Below, in pieces: positions 28,544-36,729 of a DNA stretch of 64,000 bases (position 1 is the first letter of the stretch; each line of letters starts with the position of its first letter). The stretch comes from Bordetella bronchialis. GTDB taxonomy: Bacteria > Pseudomonadota > Gammaproteobacteria > Burkholderiales > Burkholderiaceae_B. The notes beneath the pieces were generated by a model. It had not been told where the DNA came from, searched no databases, and was given only the letters and a program-made list of their open reading frames with translations. The translations under genes and the position numbers were made by a program. The stretch covers positions 5,332,001 to 5,396,000 of the forward strand of contig NZ_CP016170.1 of the NCBI RefSeq assembly GCF_001676705.1, written 5' to 3'.

Positions 28544-30052
28544 ATGTCCACCGACTATCTGAAACGCATCCTCACTTCGAAGGTCTACGACGTCGCCGTC
28601 GAGTCGCCGCTGGAAGCGGCCACGCTGCTGTCGCAGCGAATTTCGAACACGGTGCTGCTCAAGCGCGAGGACACTCAGCCGGTTTTCAGCTTCAAGCTGC
28701 GGGGCGCGTACAACAAGATGGCGAATATGCCGCCGGCGGTCCGCGCCCGCGGCGTCATCGCCGCCTCCGCCGGCAACCATGCGCAGGGCGTGGCGCTGTC
28801 CGCCCGGCGGCTGGGCTGCCGGGCGGTCATCGTCATGCCCACCACCACCCCGGCCGTCAAGATCGACGCCGTGCGGCGACTGGGCGGCGAGGTCGTGCTG
28901 GCCGGAGAGAGCTTTTCCGACGCCTACGCCCACGCCCAGGAGCTGGAGCGCAAGCAGAAGCTGACCTTCGTCCACCCCTTCGACGACCCGGACGTGATCG
29001 CCGGCCAGGGGACCGTGGGCATGGAAATCCTGCGCCAGCATCCCGGGCCGCTGGACGCCGTGTTCGTCGCCATCGGCGGCGGCGGCCTGATCGCCGGCGT
29101 GGCCACCTACATCAAGCAATTGCGTCCCGAAGTGCGGATCATCGGCGTGCAGACCGAGGACTCCGATGCCATGGTGCGCAGCGTGCGCGCCGGCCGCCGC
29201 GTGCTGCTCAACGATGTCGGGCTGTTTTCCGACGGCACGGCGGTCAAGCAGGTGGGCGCGGAAACCTTCAAGCTGGTGCGCAAGCACGTCGACGACTTCG
29301 TGGTCGTCGATACGGACGCCATTTCCGCCGCCATCAAGGACGTCTTCCAGGACACGCGCAGCGTGCTGGAACCGGCCGGCGCGCTGGCGGTCGCCGGCGC
29401 CAAGCAGTATCTGTCGCAGCAGAAATGGAAGGGCAAGACGGTGGCGGCCATCGCCTCCGGCGCCAACATGAATTTCGACCGCCTGCGCTTCGTCGCCGAA
29501 CGGGCCGAGGTCGGCGAAATGCGCGAAGCCGTGTTCGTCGTCTCCATGCCGGAACAGCGCGGCAGCTTCCGCAAGTTCTGCGAACTGGTGGGCGACCGCA
29601 GCGTCACGGAGTTCAACTACCGCATCTCGGACGCCGTGCGGGCGCACGTCTTTGTCGGCCTGCAGGTTTCCTCGCCGTCCGAACCGGAAAAGCTGGCCAA
29701 TACCTTCCGCCGCCACGGGTTCGATACGCTGGACCTGACGCACGACGAAATGGCCAAGACGCACCTGCGGCATATGGTGGGCGGGCGCTCCGCGCTGGCC
29801 CACGACGAATTGCTGTACCGCTTTGAATTCCCCGAGCGGCCCGGCGCCCTGATGCGCTTCCTGAGCGCCATGAATCCCAGCTGGAACATCAGCCTGTTCC
29901 ATTACCGCAACCAGGGCGCCGACTACGGCCGCATCCTGGTCGGCATCCAGGTGCCGCCCTCGGACAAGAAGCAGTTCAAGGACTTCATCGCGGAACTGGC
30001 GTATCCCTGCTGGAACGAGACCGATAACCCGGCTTATAAACTGATACTCTGA
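28544..30052 (+). CDS. ilvA: Biosynthetic threonine ammonia-lyase
   Basis: PLP-dependent deamination of threonine to 2-oxobutanoate, first step of isoleucine synthesis. The 502-residue length and two C-terminal ACT-like regulatory domains (about 325-415 and 420-500, e.g. ERPGALMRFLSAMNPSWNIS) mark the isoleucine-inhibited biosynthetic form. K51 in FSFKLRGAYNKM binds PLP; AASAGNHAQGVAL and IGGGGLIAGVATYIK hold the substrate and the PLP phosphate. It is monocistronic, with YqaA divergent and a LysR gene 63 bp downstream on the same strand. Confidence 0.96.
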   Translation: MSTDYLKRILTSKVYDVAVESPLEAATLLSQRISNTVLLKREDTQPVFSFKLRGAYNKMANMPPAVRARGVIAASAGNHAQGVALSARRLGCRAVIVMPTTTPAVKIDAVRRLGGEVVLAGESFSDAYAHAQELERKQKLTFVHPFDDPDVIAGQGTVGMEILRQHPGPLDAVFVAIGGGGLIAGVATYIKQLRPEVRIIGVQTEDSDAMVRSVRAGRRVLLNDVGLFSDGTAVKQVGAETFKLVRKHVDDFVVVDTDAISAAIKDVFQDTRSVLEPAGALAVAGAKQYLSQQKWKGKTVAAIASGANMNFDRLRFVAERAEVGEMREAVFVVSMPEQRGSFRKFCELVGDRSVTEFNYRISDAVRAHVFVGLQVSSPSEPEKLANTFRRHGFDTLDLTHDEMAKTHLRHMVGGRSALAHDELLYRFEFPERPGALMRFLSAMNPSWNISLFHYRNQGADYGRILVGIQVPPSDKKQFKDFIAELAYPCWNETDNPAYKLIL

Positions 30053-30115
30053 CCTGCCGTCAGGCCCTGTAAACCCTGGCTCCGGATCGCGGGGCATACC
30101 AGCGGGACGCGTTGG

Positions 30116-31012
30116 ATGGACATCCAGCTCAACGACATCGCCTTGTTCGTCGAAGTGGCCAAGCGCAAGAACTTCAGCCATGCGGCCGAAGCGCTGGGCA
30201 TTCCCTCGGCCACGCTGTCCAAGCGGGTCACCGAACTGGAACGCCGCATCGGCATGCAGCTGCTGACGCGCACCACCCGCCGCATCGAACTTACCGAAGC
30301 CGGCGCCCTGTATTTCGACCGCTGCCGCCACATCATCGAAGAGGCCCGCGTCGCCCACGAGCAGCTGCAGGACATGGCGGCGCTGCCGCGCGGGCGCTTG
30401 CGCGTTTCCATGGGGCCCAGCCTGGCGGCGCTCGTCCTGCCGGTGGTGATGCGCGAGTTTACCGACCAGTACCCCGACATCGAATGCGAATTCGACGTCA
30501 CGGAGCGCCGCCTGGACCCCATCAGCAATCCCTTCGATCTGGTGCTGCGCCTGGGACCCCAGCCGGATTCCAGCCTGATCTCCCGCAAGCTGATGCTGAT
30601 GAGCCACCAGCTGTATGCGTCGCACGACTATCTGGAACGCCACGGGCAGCCGCTGACGCCCGCCGACCTGAGCCATCACGATTGCCTGCGCTTTCCCGGC
30701 GGCGAGGGCAGCTCCTCGTACTGGATCCTGCACTCCGGCGACCGGGTGGAACGCGTCGCCGTGTTCGGGCGGCTGATCGCCAACAACGTCGGCATGCTGG
30801 GGCGGCTGGCCGCCCGCGGCATGGGCATCGTGCCGCTGCCGGTCTTCCATGCGATGGAAAAGGCCATTGCCCAGGTGGGACTGGTGCGCGTGCTGCCGGA
30901 CTGGAACCTGACCCCCATGCCGCTGTTCGCCCTGCTGCCCTCGCGCACCATCCCGGCGAAAACGCGGGCCTTCCTGGACTTCATCCAGCCGCGGCTGCAG
31001 GAACGGCGCTAA
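30116..31012 (+). CDS. LysR-family transcriptional regulator
   Basis: A 298-residue regulator with HTH residues 3-62 (FVEVAKRKNFSHAAEALGIP, SATLSKRVTELERRIG) and an effector domain from about 90. The TTRRIELTEAGALYFDRCRH stretch is typical of the subgroup in which many members regulate neighbouring genes. It sits between ilvA and the cupin-Bug-CoA-transferase cluster, both on the same strand, and an intrinsic terminator follows it. A role in controlling the downstream catabolic cluster is possible but not shown; the IclR gene at 35335 is the competing candidate. Confidence 0.85.
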   Translation: MDIQLNDIALFVEVAKRKNFSHAAEALGIPSATLSKRVTELERRIGMQLLTRTTRRIELTEAGALYFDRCRHIIEEARVAHEQLQDMAALPRGRLRVSMGPSLAALVLPVVMREFTDQYPDIECEFDVTERRLDPISNPFDLVLRLGPQPDSSLISRKLMLMSHQLYASHDYLERHGQPLTPADLSHHDCLRFPGGEGSSSYWILHSGDRVERVAVFGRLIANNVGMLGRLAARGMGIVPLPVFHAMEKAIAQVGLVRVLPDWNLTPMPLFALLPSRTIPAKTRAFLDFIQPRLQERR

Positions 31013-31241
31013 GGCGCGCGACACCGCGGCCCCGCTCGCCGGCCGGCTGCCCGCTTCCCTCTGCCCGCTTCCCGCCTGGCCCGTGGCCAGGCGTCCTTCC
31101 CTTCTTTACCTGCCTCCTTCGCCTGCCTCCTTCGCCGCCGGCCGCGCAGCCGGTTGCGCCGTGCCGCCAGCGTGCCGGACCGCCCTATCGCCGGGGTCCC
31201 CCGCGCGCCGGGCGGTAGACCGCCCGACCGCCGTAGGGGTT

Positions 31242-31263
31242 CGCCGCCCTTGACGGCGTTTTT
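31242..31263 (+). terminator. Intrinsic terminator before the cupin gene
   Basis: A 5-bp CGCCG/CGGCG stem (an alternative 6-bp pairing uses CGCCGT at 31229) is followed directly by five T residues. A 7-bp hairpin (31210-31225) stands just upstream. It would end transcription from the LysR gene. Confidence 0.5.
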
Positions 31264-31268
31264 CATGC

Positions 31269-31288
31269 TTGTGAAAATATATTCACAA
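31269..31288. promoter_or_regulatory. Perfect palindromic operator upstream of the catabolic cluster
   Basis: TTGTGAA, six A/T bases, TTCACAA: a perfect 7-bp inverted repeat ending 20 bp before the cupin start codon. A TTGACG hexamer at 31250-31255 could be a -35, placing the palindrome over the -10. Binding there by the neighbouring IclR or LysR protein would repress the operon. The regulator is inferred, the palindrome is seen. Confidence 0.6.
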
Positions 31289-31308
31289 TACAGAAATTGG
31301 AGACACGC

Positions 31309-31695
31309 ATGACCGCTCCCGATCCCGCCTGGCTGGTCCGCGAGGCCGATGTGCCCGGCTACCATCCCGCCAACCACCTGGGCACGACGAACCGCCGGCT
31401 GATCGGCCGGGAAAACGTCGGCGCCCGGCACGTGGAGGTCATCCTTGGCGTGATCGAAAAAGGCAAGGGCGCCCTGCCGCACGCCCATCCCGGCATCGAA
31501 CAGGTGTGCTACCTGCTTTCCGGCACCGCCCGGGCCGAGGTCGACGGTGTCGGCGCTGACATGCGCGCCGGCGATTGCTGCTATTTCCCCCCGGACATCC
31601 CGCACGTCTTCACCGTCACCAGCGAGGAGCCCGCGCGCCTGCTGGTGATCTATTCGCCGCCCTACGAGGAAAACCCCGAACGCGTGGTCCGCTGA
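31309..31695 (+). CDS. Small cupin-domain protein
   Basis: A 128-residue single-domain cupin. Motif 1 is intact: HAHPGIEQVCYLLSG, with the HxH...E metal ligands (about 61, 63 and 67), and motif 2 is PPDIPHVFTV with the last His. Such proteins may be dioxygenases, isomerases or mere binding proteins; the sequence does not decide. The ATG at 31309 has a TTGGAGAC ribosome site. It is the first gene of the cupin, Bug, CoA-transferase, acyl-CoA dehydrogenase unit, 179 bp ahead of the Bug gene. Confidence 0.82.
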   Translation: MTAPDPAWLVREADVPGYHPANHLGTTNRRLIGRENVGARHVEVILGVIEKGKGALPHAHPGIEQVCYLLSGTARAEVDGVGADMRAGDCCYFPPDIPHVFTVTSEEPARLLVIYSPPYEENPERVVR

Positions 31696-31874
31696 ACCGG
31701 CCGCCCGGCGCGATGGCGCCGCGCCTTCCCGCGTATCAACCGGCCGCGCGCCCTTGCCACACCGCGCGGCGGCGATTCCAGCGGCAGCCGATCCAAGCCG
31801 GCCAGCCGACCGGCATCCGCGCCGGGCACGCCGACGGCACCCGCCGCACACAACGACAACGAGGAGACAAGCCC

Positions 31875-32858
31875 ATGAACCCCCATCCCCTTATCCGCCG
31901 CCTGGCGGCCGCGGCCGCCGCCCTGGGCCTGGCCGCGCTGCTCGGTCCCGGCCAGGCCCAGGCGGCGTATCCCGACCGCCCCATCACGCTGGTGGTGCCT
32001 TTCCCCGCGGGGTCGGGCACCGACGCAGTGGGCCGCATCTTCGCCACCGAGCTGGGCCGCATCCTGAACGGCCAGGTCGTGGTGGAGAACAAACCCGGCG
32101 GCAACGCCACCATCGCCGCGTCCTACGTGGCGCGCGCCAAGCCCGACGGCTACACGCTTTTCGTCACCACCAATACTTCGCATTCGGCCGCGCCCTACCT
32201 GATGAAAAACGTCCCGTACGATCCGGTGAAGGACTTCACCCCGATCGCCCGCGGCGGCAACCTGCCCTTCATCCTGGTGGTCAATCCCAAGCTGCCGGTC
32301 AAGTCCGTGCAGGAGCTGGTCGCCTACGCCAAGGCCCATCCCGGCAAGCTGACCTATGCCAGCGGCAATAGCACCGGCATCGTCGCCGGCGCCACCCTGG
32401 CGCGCCGGGCCGGCATCGAGATCGTGCACATCCCCTACAAGGGCACGCCGCAGGCCATTACCGACGTGGTGGGCGGCCAGGTCGACATGATGTTCACCGA
32501 CGTGGCGTCGGGCCTGCCCTTCGTGCAGTCGGGCAAGATGCGCGCGCTGGCCGTGTCCACCGCCGCGCGCAGCAGCGTGGTGCCGGACATTCCCTCGATG
32601 GAAGACGCCGGCATTCCGGACTTCGACATCAATTCCTGGAACGGCTATTTCGGGCCGGCCGGCATGCCGCCTGACGTGGTCCGCACGCTGAACGCGGCCA
32701 TCAACAAACTGGTCGTGGACCCGCAGGTGCGCAAGCAGCTGGCGGGACTGGGCTTCGACGCCTTCAGCGGCACGCCGGACGACTTCGCGGCCTTCGTCGC
32801 GCAGCAGCTGCAGCTGTGGGGCAAGCTGATCAAGGACGCAGGGATACAGCAGGAATGA
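31875..32858 (+). CDS. Bug-family (TctC) periplasmic solute-binding receptor
   Basis: A 327-residue periplasmic protein of the family greatly expanded in Bordetella. Signal peptide RRLAAAAAALGLAALLGPGQ, cleaved near AQA-AYPDRP. The two beta-strand motifs that form the ligand pocket are present: PITLVVPFPAGSGTDAVGRI and KPGGNATIAASYVARAKPDG. GVDMMFTD-like sequence appears as GGQVDMMFTDVASGLPFV. Known ligands are carboxylates bound through water-mediated contacts. A strong GAGGAGA ribosome site precedes the ATG. Its stop overlaps the CoA-transferase ATG, tying the ligand to the enzyme's substrate. No tctAB membrane genes adjoin. Confidence 0.93.
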   Translation: MNPHPLIRRLAAAAAALGLAALLGPGQAQAAYPDRPITLVVPFPAGSGTDAVGRIFATELGRILNGQVVVENKPGGNATIAASYVARAKPDGYTLFVTTNTSHSAAPYLMKNVPYDPVKDFTPIARGGNLPFILVVNPKLPVKSVQELVAYAKAHPGKLTYASGNSTGIVAGATLARRAGIEIVHIPYKGTPQAITDVVGGQVDMMFTDVASGLPFVQSGKMRALAVSTAARSSVVPDIPSMEDAGIPDFDINSWNGYFGPAGMPPDVVRTLNAAINKLVVDPQVRKQLAGLGFDAFSGTPDDFAAFVAQQLQLWGKLIKDAGIQQE

Positions 32859-34093
32859 CGCAAGACGACGCAAGCCACGAACGCCCCACTGCCGGCGGCC
32901 CCCTGGCAGGGGTCCGCATCCTGGACCTGACCGCCGTGGTGATGGGCCCCTACGCCACCCAGGTGCTGGCGGACCTGGGCGCGGACGTCATCAAGGTGGA
33001 AGCGCCCGCCGGCGACAACATGCGCGCCGTCGGCCCCATGCGCAACCCGGGCATGGGGCATCTGTACCTGCACCTGAACCGCAACAAGCGGTCCATCGTG
33101 CTGGACCTGAAGCAGCCCGCCGCGCGGGACGCCTGCCTGGCGCTGGCGGCCGATTGCGACGCCGTGCTGTACAACATCCGCCCGCAGGCCATGGCGCGGC
33201 TGGGACTGGACTACGCCGTGTTCGCGGCGCGCCAGCCCCGCATCGTCTACGCCGGGGCCTATGGCTACGCGGAAGGCGGGCCCTATGCCGGCCGCCCCGC
33301 CTACGACGACCTGATCCAGGGCCAGACCGGCATCGCGGACCTGTTCCGCCGGCAAAGCCAGGGCGAACCGCGCTACGCCCCGCTGACCCTGGCCGACCGC
33401 GCCGTCGGCCTGCACATGGCCATCGCGCTGGTATCCGCGGTGCTGCACGCCCGCGCCACCGGGCAGGGCCAGAGCCTGGAGATCCCCATGTTCGAGGGCA
33501 TGGCCCACATGGTGCTGGGCGACCATCTGGGGGGCTGGACCTTCGATCCGCCCCTGGGCGACACCGGCTACGCGCGCCTGCTGGCACCGCACCGCAAGCC
33601 CTACGCCACCCGCGACGGCCACGTGTGCCTGCTCATCTACAACGACAAGCACTGGCGCAATTTCTTCGCCGCCATCGGCCAGCCCGATATGGCGGCGGAC
33701 CCGCGCTTCGCCACCCACACGGCGCGCGCCCGGCATATCGGCGAGGTCTACGCCTACGTGGCCCAGGTCATGCTGACCCGCGACACCGCGGAGTGGCTGG
33801 ACCTGCTGGCCGCCGCCGACATTCCCGCCTCGCGCCTGTACGGCATCGAAGACCTGATCGCCGACCCGCACCTGCAGGCCACGGGCTTCGTGCGCACGGT
33901 GGACCATCCCACCGAGGGGCGGCTACGCACGCCCGCGCCGCTGGGCCGCTTCGACGGCACCCCCACCGGCCTGCGCCGCCCCGCGCCGCGCCTGGGCGAA
34001 CACAGCCTGGAGATCCTGCGCGAGGCCGGCTATAGCGAATCGGCCATCCAGGCGCTGCTGGACGCCCAGGCCACCTACGACGGAACACGCTGA
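32855..34093 (+). CDS. Class III CoA-transferase (CaiB/BaiF family)
   Basis: A 412-residue enzyme expected to transfer CoA from an acyl-CoA donor to a free carboxylate. The N-terminus LAGVRILDLTAVVMGPYATQ and LGADVIKVEAPAGDNMR are family signatures. The catalytic aspartate is D151 in RPAYDDLIQGQTG. QSLEIPMFEGMAHMVL and the C-terminal RLGEHSLEILREAGYSE also fit. It overlaps the Bug gene by four bases and the acyl-CoA dehydrogenase by one, so the three are tightly co-expressed. The natural reading is activation of the acid imported with the Bug receptor. Confidence 0.93.
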   Translation: MTQDDASHERPTAGGPLAGVRILDLTAVVMGPYATQVLADLGADVIKVEAPAGDNMRAVGPMRNPGMGHLYLHLNRNKRSIVLDLKQPAARDACLALAADCDAVLYNIRPQAMARLGLDYAVFAARQPRIVYAGAYGYAEGGPYAGRPAYDDLIQGQTGIADLFRRQSQGEPRYAPLTLADRAVGLHMAIALVSAVLHARATGQGQSLEIPMFEGMAHMVLGDHLGGWTFDPPLGDTGYARLLAPHRKPYATRDGHVCLLIYNDKHWRNFFAAIGQPDMAADPRFATHTARARHIGEVYAYVAQVMLTRDTAEWLDLLAAADIPASRLYGIEDLIADPHLQATGFVRTVDHPTEGRLRTPAPLGRFDGTPTGLRRPAPRLGEHSLEILREAGYSESAIQALLDAQATYDGTR

Positions 34094-35259
34094 TGGACTT
34101 CGCCTTCACTCCCGAACAACTCGCCATCCGCGACGCGGTGGAACAAATCTGCGCGCGCTATCCCGACGACTACTGGCTGGAACGCGACCGCGAAGGCGGA
34201 TTCCCGCACGGCCTGCACGCCGACCTGGCGCGCGACGGCTGGCTGGGCATCGCCATGCCGCCCGAATACGGCGGCGCCGGCCTGGGCATGACCGAGGCCG
34301 CGCTGATGATGCAAACGATCGCGGCATCGGGGGCGGGCTTCGCCGGCGCTTCCGCGGTGCACATGAACATCTTCGGCCTGAACCCCGTGGTGGTCTTCGG
34401 CGACGCGGCGCAGCGGGAACGCTGGCTGCCCGAGCTGATCGCCGGCCGCCACAAGGCCTGCTTCGCCGTGACCGAGCCCGATGCCGGCCTGGACACCACC
34501 CACCTGAAAACGCGCGCCGTGCGCGAGGGCGACCACTACGTGGTGCACGGCCGCAAGATCTGGATATCCACGGCGCAGGTGGCGGACAAGATGCTGCTGC
34601 TGGCGCGCACCACGCCGCTGTCGGAGGTCGACAAGCCCACGCGCGGGCTATCGCTGTTCTATACCGACCTGGACCGCTCGCGCGTGGAAGTGCGCGAGAT
34701 CGACAAAATGGGCCGCAAGGCGGTCGATTCCAACATGCTGTTCATCGACGGCCTGCGCATCCCCGTGGCCGACCGCATCGGCGAGGAAGGCCGCGGCTTC
34801 GAGTACATCCTGCACGGGCTGAACCCGGAACGCATCCTGATCGCCGCCGAGGCGGTGGGCATCGGCCGCGCGGCGCTTGAGCGCGCGGTGCGCTATGCCA
34901 ACGAACGAACGGTGTTCGGCCGCCCCATCGGGCAGAACCAGGGCGTGCAGCACCCGCTGGCCCAGGCGTGGATGCAGCTGGAAGCGGCGGACCTGATGGT
35001 GTTCAAGGCAGCCGCGCTGTACGACGCCGGGCAGCCTTGCGGCCCCTATGCCAATTCGGCCAAATACCTGGCCGCGGAGGCGGGCCACAATGCCTGCCAG
35101 ACCGCCGTCCTGACCCTGGGCGGCATGGGCTACGCCAAGGAATACCATGTGGAGCGCCTGTTGCGCGAAAGCTATATCCCGCGCATCGCGCCCGTCAGCC
35201 CGCAGCTGATCCTGTGCTTCATCGCGGAAAAAGTGCTGGGCCTGCCGAAGTCGTATTGA
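34093..35259 (+). CDS. Acyl-CoA dehydrogenase family protein
   Basis: A 388-residue flavoenzyme that should introduce an alpha,beta double bond in the CoA ester made by the preceding transferase. FAD-site motif ACFAVTEPDAGLDTTHLKT (about 122-140) and KIWISTAQVADKMLLLART are typical. The usual MCAD-type catalytic Glu (Y-E-G in the LMRDAKIYQIYEG region) is replaced by A-P-V (P367). Instead NPERILIA places a Glu at 246, the position used as base in isovaleryl- and long-chain dehydrogenases, so branched or long substrates are more likely. Start TGATG overlaps the upstream stop. Confidence 0.92.
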   Translation: MDFAFTPEQLAIRDAVEQICARYPDDYWLERDREGGFPHGLHADLARDGWLGIAMPPEYGGAGLGMTEAALMMQTIAASGAGFAGASAVHMNIFGLNPVVVFGDAAQRERWLPELIAGRHKACFAVTEPDAGLDTTHLKTRAVREGDHYVVHGRKIWISTAQVADKMLLLARTTPLSEVDKPTRGLSLFYTDLDRSRVEVREIDKMGRKAVDSNMLFIDGLRIPVADRIGEEGRGFEYILHGLNPERILIAAEAVGIGRAALERAVRYANERTVFGRPIGQNQGVQHPLAQAWMQLEAADLMVFKAAALYDAGQPCGPYANSAKYLAAEAGHNACQTAVLTLGGMGYAKEYHVERLLRESYIPRIAPVSPQLILCFIAEKVLGLPKSY

Positions 35260-35334
35260 CGTCGAGCGCCGGCACGTGCCGCACATCGCGTCGCGCGCGT
35301 CGCCACGGGGCACGCGCCGGCCCGGGCTGGCCCT

Positions 35335-36075
35335 TTAGATGGCGTTCTGCTCCAGCGCCGCGCACGCGGCGCGCAGGATGCGCGCGTAGGCCTCCTGGTT
35401 GGGCTCGATGCGATATACCGGCGCGCCCACGGATATCGCGTAATACTCGCCGCCCAGGGACAGCGGCCAGGCGATGGCGCCGACCTCGGCCAGCGACTCG
35501 CCCAGGTTGCGGAACCAGCCGCGCTGGCGCGATGCCGCAAGGTCGGCTTCCACCGTCTCCGGCTGCACCATGGTCCTGTCGTTGTAGCGGGTCAGCGCGC
35601 CGCGCTGCAGCAGCTCGCGGCGCTTTTCCGCGGGTAGCGTGGACAGCAGCGCCTTGCCCAGCGAATTGGCATGCAGTTCGCGAAATTCGCCCGCCACGGG
35701 CGCATAGCGGATGGTGTGCGGCGAATCCAGGACTTCCAGGTAGACGACGCGGTAATCCGGCGTCAGCTTGGCGAACACCACGGTTTCCTGCGTGGCCTCG
35801 CGCAATTCCAGCAGGCTGGGGTAGACGCGGTCCCGCACCGGATCGTTGCGGGCGATCTGCTGCGCCATGGCCAGCAGCCGGCTGGTGGGGTAATAGCCGT
35901 TGCGGCGGCCCACTTCGTACAGATAGCCCAGCTCGGCCAGCGTGCGGATCAGCGCCAGACAGCTGGACACCGGGACCTGCAGCAGGCGGGCCAGTTCGGA
36001 CAGGGCCAGCGGACGCTTTTCGCGCGCGTAGACCTCGATGATCTCGATCACGCGCAGCGCGGTCTTGACGCTCAT
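35335..36075 (-). CDS. IclR-family transcriptional regulator
   Basis: A 246-residue regulator: N-terminal winged HTH (about 5-65, ALRVIEIIEVYAREKRPLAL then SELARLLQVPVSSCLALIRTL) and a C-terminal effector domain with ELHANSLGKALLSTLPAEKR, as in IclR/PcaU. It is convergent with the acyl-CoA dehydrogenase, 75 bp away. IclR proteins often control aromatic or carboxylate catabolism by binding palindromes near 20 bp, which matches the one at 31269-31288. Assignment of this operon as its target is inference. Confidence 0.9.
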   Translation of the reverse strand: MSVKTALRVIEIIEVYAREKRPLALSELARLLQVPVSSCLALIRTLAELGYLYEVGRRNGYYPTSRLLAMAQQIARNDPVRDRVYPSLLELREATQETVVFAKLTPDYRVVYLEVLDSPHTIRYAPVAGEFRELHANSLGKALLSTLPAEKRRELLQRGALTRYNDRTMVQPETVEADLAASRQRGWFRNLGESLAEVGAIAWPLSLGGEYYAISVGAPVYRIEPNQEAYARILRAACAALEQNAI

Positions 36076-36121
36076 CGTGCCGCCGCCCCCAAGGCTGCCC
36101 GCATGCCGCGCCGTCCTCCGA

Positions 36122-36673
36122 CTAGGCCGTTTCGCTTTCGAAACGGCAGACCGAGTACAGCGGCGTGCCCGTCTGGGCCACGGCCGCGGCGCCGTTCAGG
36201 AAAGGCAGATCGATGATGGTGGCCGCCTCCACCACGTTGGCGCCCAGCCGCTGCAATAGCTTGATGGCGGCGATCATGGTGCCGCCCGTGGCGATCAGGT
36301 CGTCCACCAGCAGCACGCGCTGCCCGGGGCGTACCGCATCGGCATGCATTTCCACCGCCGAATTGGCGTATTCCATGGCATACGATTCGGCCACCGTGCG
36401 GTACGGCAGCTTGCCCTGCTTGCGAACCGGGACGAAGCCCAGGTTCAGCTCGTAGGCCAGCACGCTGCCGATGATGAAGCCGCGCGCGTCGACGCCGGCG
36501 ACCAGATCCAGACGCTGCCGCATATAGCGATAGACGAACAGGTCTATCAGCACGCGGAAGGTGCGCGGATCCTGGAGCACCGGCGTAATGTCGCGGAAAA
36601 CCACTCCCGGCTTGGGCCAGTCGGGCACGCTGCGTATGGTGCGCCGGACGAGCTCGGCGTAGTCGGTTTGCAT
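36122..36673 (-). CDS. apt: Adenine phosphoribosyltransferase
   Basis: Purine salvage: adenine plus PRPP to AMP. The 183-residue protein is full length. The PRPP loop is [15 protein letters not shown] (about 119-133); [19 protein letters not shown] and [14 protein letters not shown] are adenine-site features. The N-terminal [19 protein letters not shown] is diagnostic. The gene stands alone between the IclR and LysR genes on the same strand, with 46 and 54 bp gaps. Confidence 0.97.
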   Translation of the reverse strand: MQTDYAELVRRTIRSVPDWPKPGVVFRDITPVLQDPRTFRVLIDLFVYRYMRQRLDLVAGVDARGFIIGSVLAYELNLGFVPVRKQGKLPYRTVAESYAMEYANSAVEMHADAVRPGQRVLLVDDLIATGGTMIAAIKLLQRLGANVVEAATIIDLPFLNGAAAVAQTGTPLYSVCRFESETA

Positions 36674-36710
36674 GATGGCGTCCGCCCTGTGGAGTGTGGC
36701 CGCAAACTAT

Positions 36711-36729
36711 AACCCGCGCCCGCCGGGTT
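36711..36729 (-). terminator. Weak terminator-like hairpin after the LysR gene
   Basis: AACCCG/CGGGTT, 6-bp stem with 7-nt loop, overlapping the LysR stop codon and followed on the minus strand by ATAGTTTG. The T content is poor, so function is uncertain. Confidence 0.3.

Noticed and set aside
35260..35334. Imperfect 15-bp inverted repeat between the convergent acyl-CoA dehydrogenase and IclR genes
   Set aside because: Several mismatches and no T-run on either side; too weak to call a terminator.
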